Shown piece after piece: positions 33,673 through 41,778 of a stretch of 41,826 nt of DNA (positions within the stretch are counted from its first letter, which is position 1; each line of letters begins with the position of its first letter). Location: positions 3,031 through 44,856 of the forward strand of contig SVLS01000017.1 of NCBI GenBank assembly GCA_015067835.1, read 5' to 3'. Source of the stretch: Oscillospiraceae bacterium. Its GTDB lineage: Bacteria; Bacillota; Clostridia; Oscillospirales; Oscillospiraceae. The position numbers and the translations under genes are program-made. The notes under the pieces were generated by a model. That model saw only the letters and a list, made by a program, of their open reading frames with translations, had not been told where the DNA came from and searched no databases.

Positions 33673-34179
33673 TCATAAATCATTTTGGGTACTGTCGTCC
33701 AGAAGCAGGAAGCTGTCCTGATTCAGCGTGATAAAGTTGTGACCGTCCAGCTGCATGGATTTTGCGCTGATGATCACTTCCCGGCAACCGGTCATCTCCA
33801 TCAATGTCTTGGTAAGACAGGTGCAGGCGACGGTCAGGTTCATGCCGGTCAGGTCAGCAAAATGATCAGACAGGACGATTTTGGCAGTTAAGCCTTCCAG
33901 ATGAAAACTCTCAAGCTGAACACCCTTTGGAAAAATGGAAAGAAAATCTTCTTCAGGCGTGTGGTTCAGGTATTTATCTATCAGATAGGGGTAGTCCGTT
34001 TCTTTGCCGTCAGCTTCCAAATAGGTGGCGGCGATCACGCTGTCTGCTGTGCCATAGGTGGGCGTTGCACGCTTGTAGTACACAGCGATGGAGCCGTTGG
34101 GAATATCCTGCTTCCCGGTGCATCCAAACAGGGTGAAAATGCAACAGAAAACAATGGTCAGACATAATAATCTTTTCAT
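33673..34179 (-). CDS. GerMN-domain lipoprotein
   Basis: The 168-residue protein starts with a lipoprotein signal (FTLFGC, Cys near residue 20). A GerMN-like domain follows: SIAVYYKRATPTYGTADSVIAA..., the PKGVQLESFHLEGLTAKIVLSDHFADL stretch and the C-terminal VIISAKSMQLDG. GerM-type proteins act in spore germination and sporulation, and related ones occur beside two-component systems (as in LpqB). Its start overlaps the end of the histidine kinase gene by 4 bp, so it is translationally coupled and probably serves as an accessory or sensor partner of the kinase. Confidence 0.78.
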   Translation of the reverse strand: MKRLLCLTIVFCCIFTLFGCTGKQDIPNGSIAVYYKRATPTYGTADSVIAATYLEADGKETDYPYLIDKYLNHTPEEDFLSIFPKGVQLESFHLEGLTAKIVLSDHFADLTGMNLTVACTCLTKTLMEMTGCREVIISAKSMQLDGHNFITLNQDSFLLLDDSTQNDL

Positions 34180-35630
34180 TGCACATCCTCCTCAACATCA
34201 AAGGATGGGAAGGTAACGGTGAAGGTTGAGCCCTGACCCGGGGCACTTTCCAGAGAAATTGTTCCCTGATTACGCTCCACCATATTCCGAACGATGGCAA
34301 GGCCGAGACCGCTGCCGCCGGTGGAGCGGGAGCGAGCCTTGTCCACCCGATAAAAACGCTCGAAAATGTGTGATTGCGCTTCCTCGGGAATGCCCATACC
34401 GGTGTCGGCAACCTGCAAAATGGCATTGTCTCCGTCCCGGAAGGAGCGGACAGTCAATGTTCCGTCAGGCAGATTGTACTTGATGCCGTTTTCCACCAGG
34501 TTAAAGATAATTTGATACAAATCATCCTCCAGAATCAAAATGGAGCAATCTTCCTTGCAATCCACAATGATTTTGATGTCATTTTGTTCTGCAATACCCT
34601 GAAGCATCCGCACCACCCGGTCAACGGTAGGCTTCATAAAGGTAATCTCACAGTCTCCGTCTTCCTGGGTTTCAATATGGGAAAGAGAGAGAAGCTTCAG
34701 CGTCATACGGTTCAGGCGGTCTGCCTCATTGCCAATATCGGAAGCGAATTCCCGTACAGTTTCCATATCCATATCGTTCTGCAAAATGGAATCTGTCAGC
34801 AGTTTAATGGATGCAAGAGGTGTTTTCAGCTCGTGAGAAGCGTCGGAAACAAACTGACGGCGCTTATTCTCAGATACCTGCAGCCGTTCAGTCAGCGAGT
34901 TAAATTCGTCGCCCAAAAGCGTCAATTCATCCCGACCGCCCATTTGTACCCGATGGGAATAGTCACCGCTGCGGATGATACGCATAGATGCCAGAACACG
35001 CCGCAGACGGGTGGAAAAGCCTGTGGCAAAGAGGACAGAGAACAGGATGACCGCAATTTCCAGAATCAGGGTGATGGTGAAAATGTTCTTTTGCAGAGAA
35101 TCAATCACACCACCTTGCGTAGCATCGTATTCCATCATATATACGCATCCAACTATCATTCCGTGAGAAAGGATGGGCGTTGCTGCCCGGGATTGCATAA
35201 TGCCATCCTGATACTGCCAGGAAAAAACATCGTTTCCGCTCCGTCCATCCAATGCCTGCACGATTTCCGGAAGCACCACATAGCTTCCCAAAGCAGAATC
35301 GGCAGAATAGGAGTCGTAAAGCACCAGTCCGCTGCGGTCGGTTACCAGCAATCTTGTGACACGCAGACTGTCCATTTTCTGAACCGCTGCCGTTACATTG
35401 GAAGCATTCAGAACCTCCAGTGCAGAGATTTCCTGTGCAGCAAACTGACACTTTTCTGCCATGGCCTTTTCCTTGTTGTTGTAAAAAAGCTTCTGACTGC
35501 TGCCGGAGCAATAAATATTCAAAAACAACAGCACCACTGAGGTGATGCATACATACACCAGCGCGTAATAGAACTGTGTATTTTTATAACGACGCCCGGT
35601 CGTTTCATTATTTCTTGAAGTAATAGCCAA
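34176..35630 (-). CDS. Two-component sensor histidine kinase
   Basis: The 484-residue protein has a membrane helix at about 22-40, an extracytoplasmic sensor region to about 180, a second helix at about 183-205 and a HAMP domain at about 205-258. The HisKA domain has the phosphorylated His266 (SDASHELKTPLAS), and a HATPase domain with N, G1 (DTGMGIPEEA), F and G2 (GGSGLGLAI) boxes follows. The start appears to be a TTG at 35630 inside the end of the response regulator gene, because no ATG lies before the first helix. The overlap of 23 bp suggests coupled translation. The signal sensed is unknown. Confidence 0.93.
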   Translation of the reverse strand: MAITSRNNETTGRRYKNTQFYYALVYVCITSVVLLFLNIYCSGSSQKLFYNNKEKAMAEKCQFAAQEISALEVLNASNVTAAVQKMDSLRVTRLLVTDRSGLVLYDSYSADSALGSYVVLPEIVQALDGRSGNDVFSWQYQDGIMQSRAATPILSHGMIVGCVYMMEYDATQGGVIDSLQKNIFTITLILEIAVILFSVLFATGFSTRLRRVLASMRIIRSGDYSHRVQMGGRDELTLLGDEFNSLTERLQVSENKRRQFVSDASHELKTPLASIKLLTDSILQNDMDMETVREFASDIGNEADRLNRMTLKLLSLSHIETQEDGDCEITFMKPTVDRVVRMLQGIAEQNDIKIIVDCKEDCSILILEDDLYQIIFNLVENGIKYNLPDGTLTVRSFRDGDNAILQVADTGMGIPEEAQSHIFERFYRVDKARSRSTGGSGLGLAIVRNMVERNQGTISLESAPGQGSTFTVTFPSFDVEEDVQ

Positions 35631-36288
35631 CGCCCCACTTCGTCATAATATAGTTGGGTTCTGCCGGATTGGTTTCCAGCTTTTCCCGCAGGCGGCGAAT
35701 GTGTACATCCACCGTCCGAATATCGCTGCGATAATCGTAGCTCCAAATGGTATCCAGCAAAGCCTCCCGGGAGTAAACACGGTTAGGATTGCGCATCAAA
35801 AACTCAATCACATCAAATTCCTTGGCGGTCAAATCCACCAGCTCATCGGAACGGTAGGCATTTCTGCCATCCAAATCCAGGCTGATAGAGCCAATGGTCA
35901 GCCGGTTTTCTTCCTGCTTCGGCTCTGCGGTACGTGCACGGCGCAAAAGAGCGCGGATTCGTGCCTTTAGCTCCAGAATGTTAAAGGGCTTGGTCAGATA
36001 ATCGTCAGCGCCGTTGTCAAAGCCAATCAGCTTATCCATATCATCTGCCTTTGCTGTTAGCAAAATGATAGGGACATTGGAAAAAGCGCGGATTTTGGAG
36101 CAGGCGGTCAAGCCATCCATTTCCGGCATCATCACATCCAGTACAATCAAATCCGGTGCCTGCGTCTGGGCGAGGGAAACCGCCTGGACACCGTTGGAAC
36201 CTGTAATTACCTCGTAGCCGTCGTTTTGGAGATTAAAGCGAATGCCCTTGACCAATAAATCTTCATCATCCACTACTAAAATTTTCAT
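35608..36288 (-). CDS. OmpR/PhoB-family response regulator
   Basis: The 226-residue protein has a receiver domain with acidic pair Asp7/Asp8, phosphoacceptor Asp51 ([13 protein letters not shown]), the LLTAKA Thr and the conserved Lys in YLTKPFN. A winged-helix DNA-binding domain follows from about 127 ([27 protein letters not shown]...[13 protein letters not shown]). It is the cognate regulator of the kinase encoded directly downstream. The start overlaps the stop of the comEA-like gene by 4 bp. Confidence 0.96.
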   Translation of the reverse strand: MKILVVDDEDLLVKGIRFNLQNDGYEVITGSNGVQAVSLAQTQAPDLIVLDVMMPEMDGLTACSKIRAFSNVPIILLTAKADDMDKLIGFDNGADDYLTKPFNILELKARIRALLRRARTAEPKQEENRLTIGSISLDLDGRNAYRSDELVDLTAKEFDVIEFLMRNPNRVYSREALLDTIWSYDYRSDIRTVDVHIRRLREKLETNPAEPNYIMTKWGVGYYFKK

Positions 36289-36662
36289 AAGGGACCTCCT
36301 GTTGTAATGTCGTTCATAATCGCTTCAAAGCGCTTGGTGCCGATGCCTTCGACCTTGGTGATATCTGTAATGCTTTCAAAAGGACCGTTGGCATTGCGGT
36401 AGTCAATGATCCGCTGTGCATACGTTTCTCCGATGCCCTCCAAGGTCATCAGGGTTTGAAGGTCGGCGGTGTTGATATTCACCTTACCGGAATGGACTGG
36501 TGCGGAGGCTGGGATAGAGGTGCTTTCCTGCGCCGTTGAGGAGGGGATCAGCTCCGTTTCAATCCCGCTGCCATTTAGATTGCGTCCCAGAAAAATGCCT
36601 ATCAAAAAGATTGCAAGGATCACACAGCTGCAGGCAAGGACGGAAGCAGGGGTTATTTTCAT
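36285..36662 (-). CDS. ComEA-like helix-hairpin-helix DNA-binding membrane protein
   Basis: The start at 36662 follows AGGAGGAA. The 125-residue product has one N-terminal membrane helix (about 8-28), a Ser/Pro-rich linker and a C-terminal double helix-hairpin-helix domain ([30 protein letters not shown] ... [18 protein letters not shown], shown in part). This is the ComEA layout, a receptor for incoming DNA in competence. The SLBB domain seen in longer ComEA proteins is absent and no comEC or comEB gene lies nearby. It heads the operon with the two-component system, which is unusual. A role in DNA uptake is likely from family but not certain. Confidence 0.82.
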   Translation of the reverse strand: MKITPASVLACSCVILAIFLIGIFLGRNLNGSGIETELIPSSTAQESTSIPASAPVHSGKVNINTADLQTLMTLEGIGETYAQRIIDYRNANGPFESITDITKVEGIGTKRFEAIMNDITTGGPL

Positions 36663-36680
36663 TTGGTAATTCCTCCTGCA

Positions 36681-36709
36681 TTGACTAATAAATGAAAAAC
36701 TGTTATAAT
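36681..36709 (+). promoter_or_regulatory. Promoter of the dacF-like gene
   Basis: TTGACT and a perfect TATAAT are separated by 17 bp on the plus strand. It is interleaved with the minus-strand promoter at 36717-36745. Confidence 0.75.
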
Positions 36710-36716
36710 CAAAGAT

Positions 36717-36745
36717 ATTATACACGAATTTTTCCTGTCGGACAA
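36717..36745 (-). promoter_or_regulatory. Promoter of the comEA/two-component operon
   Basis: TTGTCC and a perfect TATAAT are separated by 17 bp on the minus strand. The two TATAAT boxes are only 7 bp apart, so polymerase cannot occupy both promoters at once. Confidence 0.7.
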
Positions 36746-36774
36746 GTCCGGTATTGAAATATAGGGGTAAGAAT

Positions 36775-38169
36775 ATGAAAAAAATTCGTTTTTTCTGTCT
36801 GATACTGTCATTTTTGCTGCTTTTTACAGGATATTCTCCGGCAGTTAAGGCTACATCGAATGATTTGGCGGTGACGCAGGGATGTCACAGCGTGGATGCG
36901 GCAATGACACTTAGCACCGAAGAAAAACTGACAGAAACTGCCAAGGCAGTGGTGGTCTATGAGCTGAAAAGCGGCACCATGCTTTACCATTACAACCCGG
37001 ATGGCAGAATTCAGCCTACCAGTATGGTCAAAATGATGACAGCGCTGGTGGCATTGGAAATGGCTGACCTGGATGAGGAGGTTGTGGTAAAACGCAAGGT
37101 CCTGGATCAGGTTGCCATCGGTTCTGTCAGCGCAGGCCTGAAGGCCAATGAGACCATTTCCATGCGGGATTTGCTGTACTGCACAATGGTGGCTTCGGCA
37201 AATGATGCGGCTGTGGTAATCGCCAATCATATTGCAGGCAGCGCGGAGGCTTTTGTAGACCTGATGAACGAAAAAGCGGCACAGCTGGGCTGCAAGGATA
37301 CCCATTACAGCAATGTTCACGGTCTTCACGATGAGCTCAGCTATACATCTGCCCGTGATATTTGCCGCATTACAGAGGCGGCATTGGAAAATGAGCTGTT
37401 CCGTACGATGTTCTGCACTGTGGATTATACAGTCCCGGCGACCAACAAATCAGAGCCGCGGAAGATAACCACTACCAATCACATGATGAATCCCCGGAAT
37501 CTCAAATACTACGACGCACGGGTAACGGGTGGAAAAACCGGCGCTACCGATAAAGGCGGCCGATGCCTGACGATGACGGCACAGTATGGCGAGATGGAGC
37601 TGCTGTGCATCGTAATGGGTGCAACTCCAACGGTGGGAGATGACGGAAACTTAACGGCTTTCGGAAGCTTTGAAGAAAGCACGGTTCTGATGAACTATGT
37701 TTTTGAAAACTTCGAGCTTCGGCAGGTGTTCTTCAGTGGACAATCCCTGGCGCAATACCCGGTGGAAAACGGTGCCAATGATGTGGTTACCCAGGCGGTG
37801 AGTAATATTTCAACGGTGCTTCCCATTGAAGTGGAGCAGTCTCAGCTGAGATGGGTCTATCAAAATGCAAATGAATTGATTTCTGCTCCTGTTTCTCAGG
37901 GACAAAAGCTGGGAGATGTGGAGGTATGGTACGGCAATAAGTGCCTGGCACGAACGGATATGGTTGCAATGAATGCAGTTGCACTGAAGCAGGAATTTTC
38001 TGTGCCGCAGAAGCCTGCCAGCCGCAAATATGAGGGAAGCTGGACGGCTGTACTGTTGATTTTACTGGGCGGTGTCGTTGCCGTTTTTGTAGGTATGGTT
38101 GTGCTTCGGGCGGTGCGGATTATGCAGCATAACCGTCGGAAGAATCGCAGAGGGAGACGCAGATCATGA
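36775..38169 (+). CDS. D-alanyl-D-alanine carboxypeptidase (DacF type, peptidase S11)
   Basis: The start at 36775 follows AGGGGT and gives 464 residues. A signal peptide (about 1-26) is followed by the S11 catalytic domain with Ser83-x-x-Lys86 (PTSMVKMM), Ser141-Ala-Asn143 and Lys254-Thr-Gly256 (GGKTGAT). A C-terminal beta domain comes next and a membrane helix lies at about 423-445, ending in a strongly basic tail. These penicillin-binding proteins trim the terminal D-Ala from peptidoglycan stem peptides; DacF-type members are often active in spore formation. The stop overlaps the start of the uracil-DNA glycosylase gene. Confidence 0.94.
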   Translation: MKKIRFFCLILSFLLLFTGYSPAVKATSNDLAVTQGCHSVDAAMTLSTEEKLTETAKAVVVYELKSGTMLYHYNPDGRIQPTSMVKMMTALVALEMADLDEEVVVKRKVLDQVAIGSVSAGLKANETISMRDLLYCTMVASANDAAVVIANHIAGSAEAFVDLMNEKAAQLGCKDTHYSNVHGLHDELSYTSARDICRITEAALENELFRTMFCTVDYTVPATNKSEPRKITTTNHMMNPRNLKYYDARVTGGKTGATDKGGRCLTMTAQYGEMELLCIVMGATPTVGDDGNLTAFGSFEESTVLMNYVFENFELRQVFFSGQSLAQYPVENGANDVVTQAVSNISTVLPIEVEQSQLRWVYQNANELISAPVSQGQKLGDVEVWYGNKCLARTDMVAMNAVALKQEFSVPQKPASRKYEGSWTAVLLILLGGVVAVFVGMVVLRAVRIMQHNRRKNRRGRRRS

Positions 38170-38723
38170 GCCTTACGCAGTTAGAAGAGTCCTGCCGGGA
38201 TTGCCGCTTGTGCGGCTTGTGCGCCACCCGGCGAAATGTGGTTTTCGGCGTGGGAAATCCTGATGCAGATGTGCTGTTCGTGGGGGAAGGACCGGGAGAA
38301 CAGGAGGATCTGCAGGGGGAACCCTTCGTGGGTCCGGCAGGAAAGCTGCTGGACGATATGCTGTGCATCATCGATTTAAGCCGAAAAGAGAATTGCTATA
38401 TTGCCAATATCGTAAAGTGCCGCCCGCCCCATAACCGGGACCCGCTGGAGATAGAGCAGGATGCCTGTATCGGCTATCTGGAAAAGCAGATGGAGCTGAT
38501 TCAGCCGAAGATTCTGGTGTGTCTGGGACGAATTGCGGCAATGCGGCTGATTCGGGAGGATTACAGGATTACCCGGGAGCACGGGCAATGGATGGAGAAA
38601 AACGGCGTGTGGATGACGGCTATTTACCATCCGTCCGCGCTTTTGCGGGATGTCAGCAAACGCCCGGAAACATTCGCTGACCTGATTTCCATCCGAGAAA
38701 AGATGAAGGAGCTTGGTATCTGA
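38166..38723 (+). CDS. Uracil-DNA glycosylase, family 4-type (Fe-S)
   Basis: The 185-residue protein shows the family 4 active-site motif GEGPGEQED at 40-48, VKCRPPHNR at 83-91 and HPSALLR at 155-161. The four probable [4Fe-4S] ligands are Cys13, Cys16, Cys85 and Cys101, placed as in the Thermotoga enzyme. It removes uracil from DNA at the start of base excision repair, which complements the exodeoxyribonuclease III gene nearby. Its ATG overlaps the stop of the carboxypeptidase gene by 4 bp, so translation is coupled. Confidence 0.93.
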   Translation: MSLTQLEESCRDCRLCGLCATRRNVVFGVGNPDADVLFVGEGPGEQEDLQGEPFVGPAGKLLDDMLCIIDLSRKENCYIANIVKCRPPHNRDPLEIEQDACIGYLEKQMELIQPKILVCLGRIAAMRLIREDYRITREHGQWMEKNGVWMTAIYHPSALLRDVSKRPETFADLISIREKMKELGI

Positions 38724-38741
38724 CAAACGGCAAAATATTAG

Positions 38742-38770
38742 TTGACAAGCCGCCGGAAAATCAGTATAAT
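38742..38770 (+). promoter_or_regulatory. Promoter of tRNA-Thr
   Basis: Perfect TTGACA and TATAAT boxes are separated by 17 bp, ending 11 bp before the tRNA gene. Confidence 0.88.
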
Positions 38771-38781
38771 AACGAAGCGTC

Positions 38782-38857
38782 GCTAGTGTAGCACAGTCGG
38801 TAGTGCATCTCACTCGTAATGAGAAGGTCGCCTGTTCGAGTCAGGTCACTAGCTCCA
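38782..38857 (+). tRNA. tRNA-Thr (anticodon CGT)
   Basis: The acceptor stem GCTAGTG/CACTAGC, the D-arm with GTCGGTAGTGC, the anticodon arm TCTCA-CTCGTAA-TGAGA, the T-arm CCTGTTCGAGTCAGG and an encoded CCA are all present. Anticodon CGT reads ACG. Confidence 0.95.
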
Positions 38858-38890
38858 AAAAACTCCTTGAGATTTTCTCAAGGAGTTTTT
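38858..38890 (+). terminator. Terminator of tRNA-Thr
   Basis: AACTCCTTGAGA and TCTCAAGGAGTT form a 12-bp stem with a 3-nt loop, flanked by A and T runs. Confidence 0.92.
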
Positions 38891-38986
38891 TACTTTTGCT
38901 AAAAAGAGATTTGGTGAGTGAAAACCGAAAAATCAACGTCTAATAAGTGAAAGAAGAAAAACTTATTTCAGAAAGGAGTACAGCCT

Positions 38987-39544
38987 ATGGATAACGGTGC
39001 AAGTAGCTACCGCCGTTTTCTGGAAGGTGACGATGACGGCATTGTACAGATCATCAGGGATTACAAAGACGGGTTAATGCTCTATCTCAACAGTTTTGTT
39101 CAGAACATCCACATCGCGGAAGACCTGACGGAAGATACCTTTGTCAAGCTGATTGCAAGACGACCTCGTTTCTCGGGAAAAAGCACATTCAAAACATGGC
39201 TTTATTCCATTGGCAGAAATGTGGCATTGGATTACTTACGGAAGAATAGCAAGCTGCCTACTGTATCCACGGAAGAGACCGTGGCGCTGCTCAGCGATGA
39301 AGCGGATATCGCTGGAAAATACTTACAAACAGAACGGAAGCTCCAGGTACATGAGGCTATGAAGGGACTGAATAAGGAATACCGCCAGGTCTTGGACTTG
39401 ATTTACTTTGAGGAGCTTCAAAATGAGCAGGTGGCTTTCATTATGGGAAAGAGCAAAAAGCAAATTGAAAACTTGGTGTATCGGGCAAAGTTGTCCCTGA
39501 AATCAGCAATGGAAAAGGAGGGCTTTGTGTATGAAAACCTATGA
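38987..39544 (+). CDS. ECF-type RNA polymerase sigma factor
   Basis: The 185-residue protein starts behind AAAGGAGT and has both sigma domains. Region 2 (about 18-85) includes AEDLTEDTFVKLIARRPRFSG and the region 2.3/2.4 stretch FKTWLYSIGRNVALDYLRK. Region 4 (about 118-175) includes LNKEYRQVLDLIYFEELQNEQVAFIMGKSKKQIENLVYRAKLSLK, a helix-turn-helix (quoted in part by its ends). It directs polymerase to a specific promoter set. The downstream gene overlaps its end by 14 bp and probably encodes its membrane-bound regulator. The leader holds an inverted repeat AATAAGT/ACTTATT (38942-38967) and a CGTCTAA motif reminiscent of ECF promoters, but its -35 spacing is not right. Confidence 0.9.
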   Translation: MDNGASSYRRFLEGDDDGIVQIIRDYKDGLMLYLNSFVQNIHIAEDLTEDTFVKLIARRPRFSGKSTFKTWLYSIGRNVALDYLRKNSKLPTVSTEETVALLSDEADIAGKYLQTERKLQVHEAMKGLNKEYRQVLDLIYFEELQNEQVAFIMGKSKKQIENLVYRAKLSLKSAMEKEGFVYENL

Positions 39545-40424
39545 AGAAATGGCTCAGAGTGCCCTGAGCAGGGGTAAAGCCATTCGTAAACAACGAAAGA
39601 AAAACAGCAAGATTATTTTCGGCGCAGTGTCGGTTTTGGTAGTATGCTGTTTCGTGACAATTCTTGTAATTGGGGAAAAGGAACCCTATTCCCTGAAAAC
39701 GGTTGACGGTGTCCATTATATTGAGGTGGGAAGCGAGTATGCCCCATCAGAAGAAGATCTACAATTCAATGTGGCTGCACCCAGTCTTGAATTTTCAACA
39801 ATGGATGAAATGGTAGATGCGGTTCTGAACAAAAAGCTGGACGAAAAACAGCTGAAAGAGGTTTATAGGTTTGAGAAGGATGAGAACGGAAGAATCAGGA
39901 CAGTGGATTTTAACAATCTTGCTGTGCCTGTTTTACCTAACAACCATACTTTGTCTCCTGAAGTAACATGGACGGGGCGTGATTATTACTTTGAAACGAG
40001 CGTCGAAAATGGATCCACAATATGGGCTTACTGTGAAACCGCAGATCTATTCGAAGGGCTTATGTCCAGAGAGTATGGATTCATTTACGAAAACGACAAT
40101 GCGACCATCACAAAGGAAGAAACAGTAGAAGACAGAAATGCAACGGTGGTACATACACAAACCAGCTCAGCAGAACTAAGGAGAATAATATATTCTTTTC
40201 AGGAAGGGGATACACAGTATACGATTTTCGAAAAGTATACTCTAAGAAGTAATGATCCATCCGTTATTACTTCAGAAGACATCCCACGATATGTGATGGT
40301 ATTTGTGAGAAACAAGGATTTTTACGTAAGATTTCAAATTCGTGGTCTCACAGAACGCCCGTCGATGGAGTATTTGAAGCAGTTCAACGTAGAGAAATTC
40401 GTTCCGGCAGAAGTAAAAGAGTAA
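39531..40424 (+). CDS. Membrane-anchored protein, probable anti-sigma partner
   Basis: The ATG at 39531 follows GGAGGG with 8 nt spacing; a TTG two codons earlier is unlikely. The 297-residue product has a short cytoplasmic N-terminus (TYEEMAQSALSRGKAIRKQRKKNSK), one membrane helix at about 28-48 and an extracytoplasmic domain of about 240 residues rich in strands. This topology and the overlap with the sigma gene are typical of anti-sigma factors, though a zinc-binding HxxxCxxC motif is absent and I do not recognise the outer domain. It may sense an envelope signal. A terminator follows. Confidence 0.7.
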   Translation: MKTYEEMAQSALSRGKAIRKQRKKNSKIIFGAVSVLVVCCFVTILVIGEKEPYSLKTVDGVHYIEVGSEYAPSEEDLQFNVAAPSLEFSTMDEMVDAVLNKKLDEKQLKEVYRFEKDENGRIRTVDFNNLAVPVLPNNHTLSPEVTWTGRDYYFETSVENGSTIWAYCETADLFEGLMSREYGFIYENDNATITKEETVEDRNATVVHTQTSSAELRRIIYSFQEGDTQYTIFEKYTLRSNDPSVITSEDIPRYVMVFVRNKDFYVRFQIRGLTERPSMEYLKQFNVEKFVPAEVKE

Positions 40425-40436
40425 GCCTTATAATGC

Positions 40437-40464
40437 AATCCCCCTCGCGAGAGGGGGATTTTTT
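40437..40464 (+). terminator. Terminator of the sigma/anti-sigma unit
   Basis: AATCCCCCTC and GAGGGGGATT form a 10-bp stem with a GCGA loop, followed by TTTT. Confidence 0.92.
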
Positions 40465-40549
40465 ACGCTCTAACAGGAAAGAGGCAACAAGTATTGCAAA
40501 TTCCTTTTTACACAATAACGCATCCTTCCGGATAGACGAAGGAATCATT

Positions 40550-40578
40550 TTGACTTCATTTGAGAAGTGTGCTATAAT
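40550..40578 (+). promoter_or_regulatory. Promoter of the LUD-domain gene
   Basis: TTGACT and a perfect TATAAT are separated by 17 bp, 39 bp before the start codon. Confidence 0.75.
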
Positions 40579-40617
40579 TACCAAGAATAGGTTTAAAAAT
40601 TACGACGAGGTGACGAT

Positions 40618-41256
40618 ATGCACAGCGCAATTGAACAATATTATGCCAAAAGAGGCGAAATTCTGGTAAAAAATCTGGAAAGCCGGCACTTTGAAGCTTA
40701 TTACTGCCCAAACAAGGAAAGTGCTCTGGAGAAGGTGCTGGAGCTGATACCCAAGGGTGCAAGCATCGGCTGGGGCGGATGCCTGACAGCGGAGCAAATG
40801 GGTTTATTCTCTGCAATCCGCAATGGTGACTACCGTCCGATTGACCGGTTTGCTGTTTCCACCCAGGAGGAAAAGGAAGCGTTGACAAAGGAAGCAATGT
40901 TTGCTGATGTATTCGTAACCGGCGCCAATGCCTTAAGTCTGGATGGGCAGATGGTGAACATCGACGGCACCGGCAATCGGGTGGCGGCCCTGATTTACGG
41001 TCCCAAATCCGTTATTGTTGTGGCCGGAATGAACAAGGTGGCAGATACGCTGGAAGGAGCAATCACCCGTGCAAGAACGGTGGCAGCCCCGATGAACAAG
41101 CAAAGATTTTCCAATATAACGCCCTGTGCAGCCACCGGTGCTTGTGCCGATTGCAAGGCGGAAGGCTGCGTTTGCAACCAGATCGTCATCACCCGCCACT
41201 GCCGTCCGGTAGGACGCATCAAATTTGTCCTCATTGGGGAAGATATGGGTCTGTAA
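40618..41256 (+). CDS. LUD-domain (LutC/YkgG-like) protein
   Basis: The 212-residue protein matches the LUD family, single-domain type: ESRHFEAYYCPNKESALEKVLELIPKG (a helix and strand pattern, in part), IGWGGCLTAEQMG, DVFVTGANALSLDGQMVNIDGTGNRVAALIYGPKSVIVVAGMNKV (shown by its ends) and a C-terminal cysteine-rich TPCAATGACADCKAEGCVCNQI. The Cys residues suggest a metal site or cluster, an extension found in a subset of this family. LutC-type proteins take part in lactate oxidation, but the lutA and lutB genes are absent, so this stand-alone protein has no safe function. GtrA gene follows 19 bp later. Confidence 0.87.
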   Translation: MHSAIEQYYAKRGEILVKNLESRHFEAYYCPNKESALEKVLELIPKGASIGWGGCLTAEQMGLFSAIRNGDYRPIDRFAVSTQEEKEALTKEAMFADVFVTGANALSLDGQMVNIDGTGNRVAALIYGPKSVIVVAGMNKVADTLEGAITRARTVAAPMNKQRFSNITPCAATGACADCKAEGCVCNQIVITRHCRPVGRIKFVLIGEDMGL

Positions 41257-41275
41257 TACCTGTCTGGGAGAGCGT

Positions 41276-41683
41276 ATGAAAGAATTTATAAAAAAGCATC
41301 AGGATGTTTTGCTGTACCTGATTTTTGGCGGCTTGACCACAGCTGTGAATTATGCGGTTTATCTGCCTTGCTATAATTGGCTTGCCTGGCCGGCTTCCGT
41401 GAGCAATGTGCTTGCGTGGGTGGCGGCGGTAATCTTTGCATTTCTTACCAATAAGCCCTTCGTGTTCAAAAGCCACGATTGGTCTTTCAAGGTGGTTTGT
41501 GGAGAATTGACGAAGTTTTTGGGCTGCCGCATTGGTTCCGGTGTGCTGGAAACAGCCTTTTTATTTCTGACGGTGGACATTTGGGGCTGGAACGGAAACT
41601 GGATGAAGCTGATTACGGCGGTTCTGGTGATTGTCATCAATTATGTAGGAAGCAAATTCTTTGTTTTCAAATCTAAAAAATGA
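41276..41683 (+). CDS. GtrA-family membrane protein
   Basis: The start at 41276 follows GGGAG and gives 135 residues. Four membrane helices and the family's YLIFGGLTTAVNYAVY, NVLAWVAAVIFAFLTNKPFVF and C-terminal VINYVGSKFFVF motifs are clear. GtrA proteins are thought to move lipid-linked sugars across the membrane for cell-surface glycosylation. No glycosyltransferase gene is adjacent within the window. The spacing of 19 bp to the LUD gene suggests co-transcription. Confidence 0.9.
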   Translation: MKEFIKKHQDVLLYLIFGGLTTAVNYAVYLPCYNWLAWPASVSNVLAWVAAVIFAFLTNKPFVFKSHDWSFKVVCGELTKFLGCRIGSGVLETAFLFLTVDIWGWNGNWMKLITAVLVIVINYVGSKFFVFKSKK

Positions 41684-41737
41684 GCAAAAGGCTGTCGTTA
41701 TAGACTGCTCCTGTAAAAACGGACAATAGACAAAAGG

Positions 41738-41771
41738 CCCCCTGATGTAGGATAATAACTACATCAGGGGG
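41738..41771 (+). promoter_or_regulatory. Hairpin covering the transposase ribosome binding site
   Basis: CCCCCTGATGTAG (41738-41750) pairs with CTACATCAGGGGG (41759-41771). The GGGGG arm ends 7 nt before the ATG and would be hidden in transcripts that enter from outside. Confidence 0.55.
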
Positions 41772-41778
41772 TGTTGTT

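Noticed and set aside
38917..38950. ECF-type autoregulatory promoter upstream of the sigma gene (TGAAAACC ... CGTCTAA)
   Set aside because: The distance between the two elements is only about 10 bp, shorter than ECF promoters need.
40433..40669. 78-codon plus-strand frame after the anti-sigma gene
   Set aside because: It starts within the terminator hairpin and runs through the promoter of the LUD gene.
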